Source: Sinonovacula constricta (taxonomy: Eukaryota; Mollusca; Bivalvia; Cardiida; Solecurtidae). From it: 64,000 bases of DNA. Positions within the stretch are counted from its first letter, which is position 1; the number at the start of each line of letters is the position of its first letter. Under the pieces are notes generated by a model. That model had not been told where the DNA came from, did not search any database, and saw only the letters and a program-made list of their open reading frames with translations. Position numbers and translations under genes: made by a program. Where the stretch lies: assembly GCA_007844125.1 (NCBI GenBank), contig CM017567.1, positions 33,513,665 to 33,577,664 of the forward strand, given 5' to 3'. Shown here in pieces: positions 62,945 to 64,000 of the stretch.

Positions 62945-63625
62945 CTTTTTACCCAGTAACTCCTATTAATTCTACATTTTATTTTGTTGACTTGAGTTGT
63001 TTTCTATTTTTTTTTTATGTTTAACACATAACCATGACCATGTTTATGTTTTAAAAAGTTTAGTTTTTACAATTCACTTGTGACACTTTTGGCATATGAC
63101 GCCATGGCATTGCATGACGTCATTAATTGTTCTTATAATACGTCGGCTGTTGGGCTGTTGGGCTGTTTTATCTCAAACTACTCTCTCATTTGGAATTTTA
63201 GTTTGCCGAGACTTTTATCTATTGTACATTATTGTATATATTTTATTACTAGCTATTTTGTCTGTACATAAGTTAATTGTATCGGTTTCAACTCCCGAGG
63301 CAAGTGTTTACTGTAACTTAAATCACTTTGACGGGTTGTTTTTGTTATCTACACTGTTTGTTTGATAGAAAAAGCCTTCAGGAAGTGCGAAGTTGGAGCA
63401 CTCCAAAAACCAGGTTTAAGCACCCCAGTCGGTCCTTTTGCCGACTGACCGTTCCTAGACGGTAACTGCTGTTTTTTTCTGTTTGTTTTTTTGTTATGTC
63501 TCGTCTCTGTGTTTTTGTCACATTTACATTTACCATGTTTATATTGTCTACAGGTAGATTAGAATTAAATATATGTGGAAATTTTGATAAGACCCTTTCT
63601 TATTTACCTTTGATTATTTAGCGGA
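62945..63625 (+). repeat. DHL family, copy 10 (type I), reference copy with candidate first exon
   Basis: Seen in order: a perfect CRE-type palindrome TGACGTCA at 63115-63122; CAAACTACTCTCTCATTTGG; the TTTGACGGG and TACACTGTTTG blocks; AAACCAGGTTTAAGCACCCC; hairpin 1 (63426-63447, CAGTCGG/CCGACTG, 8-base loop); hairpin 2 (63448-63463, ACCGT/ACGGT); and a T-rich leader. The ATG at 63496 opens MSRLCVFVTFTFTMFILST, a short basic start and hydrophobic core typical of a signal peptide. CAG|GTAGATT at 63553 gives a phase-1 donor. The frame would otherwise stay open to a TAG near 63620. Inference: promoter, 5' UTR and first coding exon of a multicopy gene family, or a mobile element carrying one. 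Following exons are not in view. Confidence 0.6.
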
Positions 63626-64000
63626 CAAAGAGTGTGGAGAAAAAAAAGATAGTAAAAATAAGATACCGTGTTTTAATTGGTAATCTGTGTCAACTGCCAA
63701 TGTCCTCGTACATGATTCAACATCCGTAGGTACTAGTTTAAATAAACAAATGAATATCTTGCATCGTTCCAATCAACACAAATTAGTGGCTAGCTTCAAT
63801 ATTAGTCAAAGTGAACAGCTAAAGAACTAAACACACATTTTATTTATAACCCATGCGAGTTTCCAGATGTGGTGAATAGTGCCATGAACCAACTGTGTTG
63901 TTATATACGTTAATTATGGTAGCCGCCTGGCTATACCAGACAGTATTCTGAGACAGGATAATCGTATTTGTGAACGTTATAACGCTTTAATAGTCCAGAC
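63626..64000. other. AT-rich DNA; short block shared with 56785-56860
   Basis: GGCTAGCTTCAATATTAGTC..GTGAACAGCTAAAG at 63788-63825 resembles GACTAGCTCCAATAATGGTC..GTGAACAGCTAAAG at 56791-56831. Otherwise nothing recognised. Confidence 0.45.

Overview
The window looks like nuclear DNA of an invertebrate animal, most likely a bivalve or other mollusc. It is strongly AT-rich and has long dinucleotide and tetranucleotide microsatellites, two tRNA-derived SINE families with target-site duplications (TSDs), cut-and-paste DNA transposon remnants, and no long open reading frame or operon-like packing. The species assignment is an inference from repeat style and general memory, not from a diagnostic gene. 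No rRNA, functional tRNA, CRISPR array or intact multi-exon gene could be supported.

Layout. 1-7.1 kb: sparse DNA with a fragment of a recurring leader family, an (AAAT)n tract, a (CA)117 tract and a 5'-truncated SINE. 7.12-10.09 kb: a DNA transposon with long inverted ends, an 8-bp TSD of hAT type and a decayed, internally deleted transposase-like gene on the minus strand. 10.9-12.4 kb: a possible small two-exon gene (weak). 13.6-18 kb: diverged SINEs, three (TA)n arrays (one held between 53-bp inverted arms) and another leader copy. 18.5-51.3 kb: a mosaic of diverged segmental duplicates. A recurring landmark block (an AGAGGTAATT motif, then 738 bp later a GGCGCC motif) occurs several times, and a stretch of about 3 kb at 39.2-42.2 kb is repeated at 45.3-51.3 kb with SINEs and simple repeats inserted. 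51.96-53.47 kb: a 31-bp minisatellite of 32 units followed by a decayed 36-bp minisatellite. 55.2-55.7 kb: a mariner-like fragment. 57.7-61 kb: short diverged local duplications. The window ends with the best copy of the leader family.

Most interesting signal. About ten copies of one family are scattered on both strands, near 0, 2.3, 17.9, 23.1, 27.0, 37.4, 38.4, 51.7, 60.0 and 63.4 kb. The most complete copies consist of a conserved upstream region with CRE-like sites, two back-to-back hairpins, a T-rich leader, an ATG, and a hydrophobic signal-peptide-like stretch (MSRLCVFVTFTFT...) ending at a splice-donor-like CAG|GTAGAT. A second subtype carries a different hydrophobic 33-codon frame that two copies keep open at identical length. 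This looks like the dispersed first exons of an expanded secreted or membrane protein family, or a mobile element carrying such an exon. No downstream exons were recognised.

Because no intact gene is visible, the features do not form a pathway. The window reads as a repeat-rich intergenic or intronic region shaped by retroposition, DNA transposition, tandem expansion and segmental duplication.
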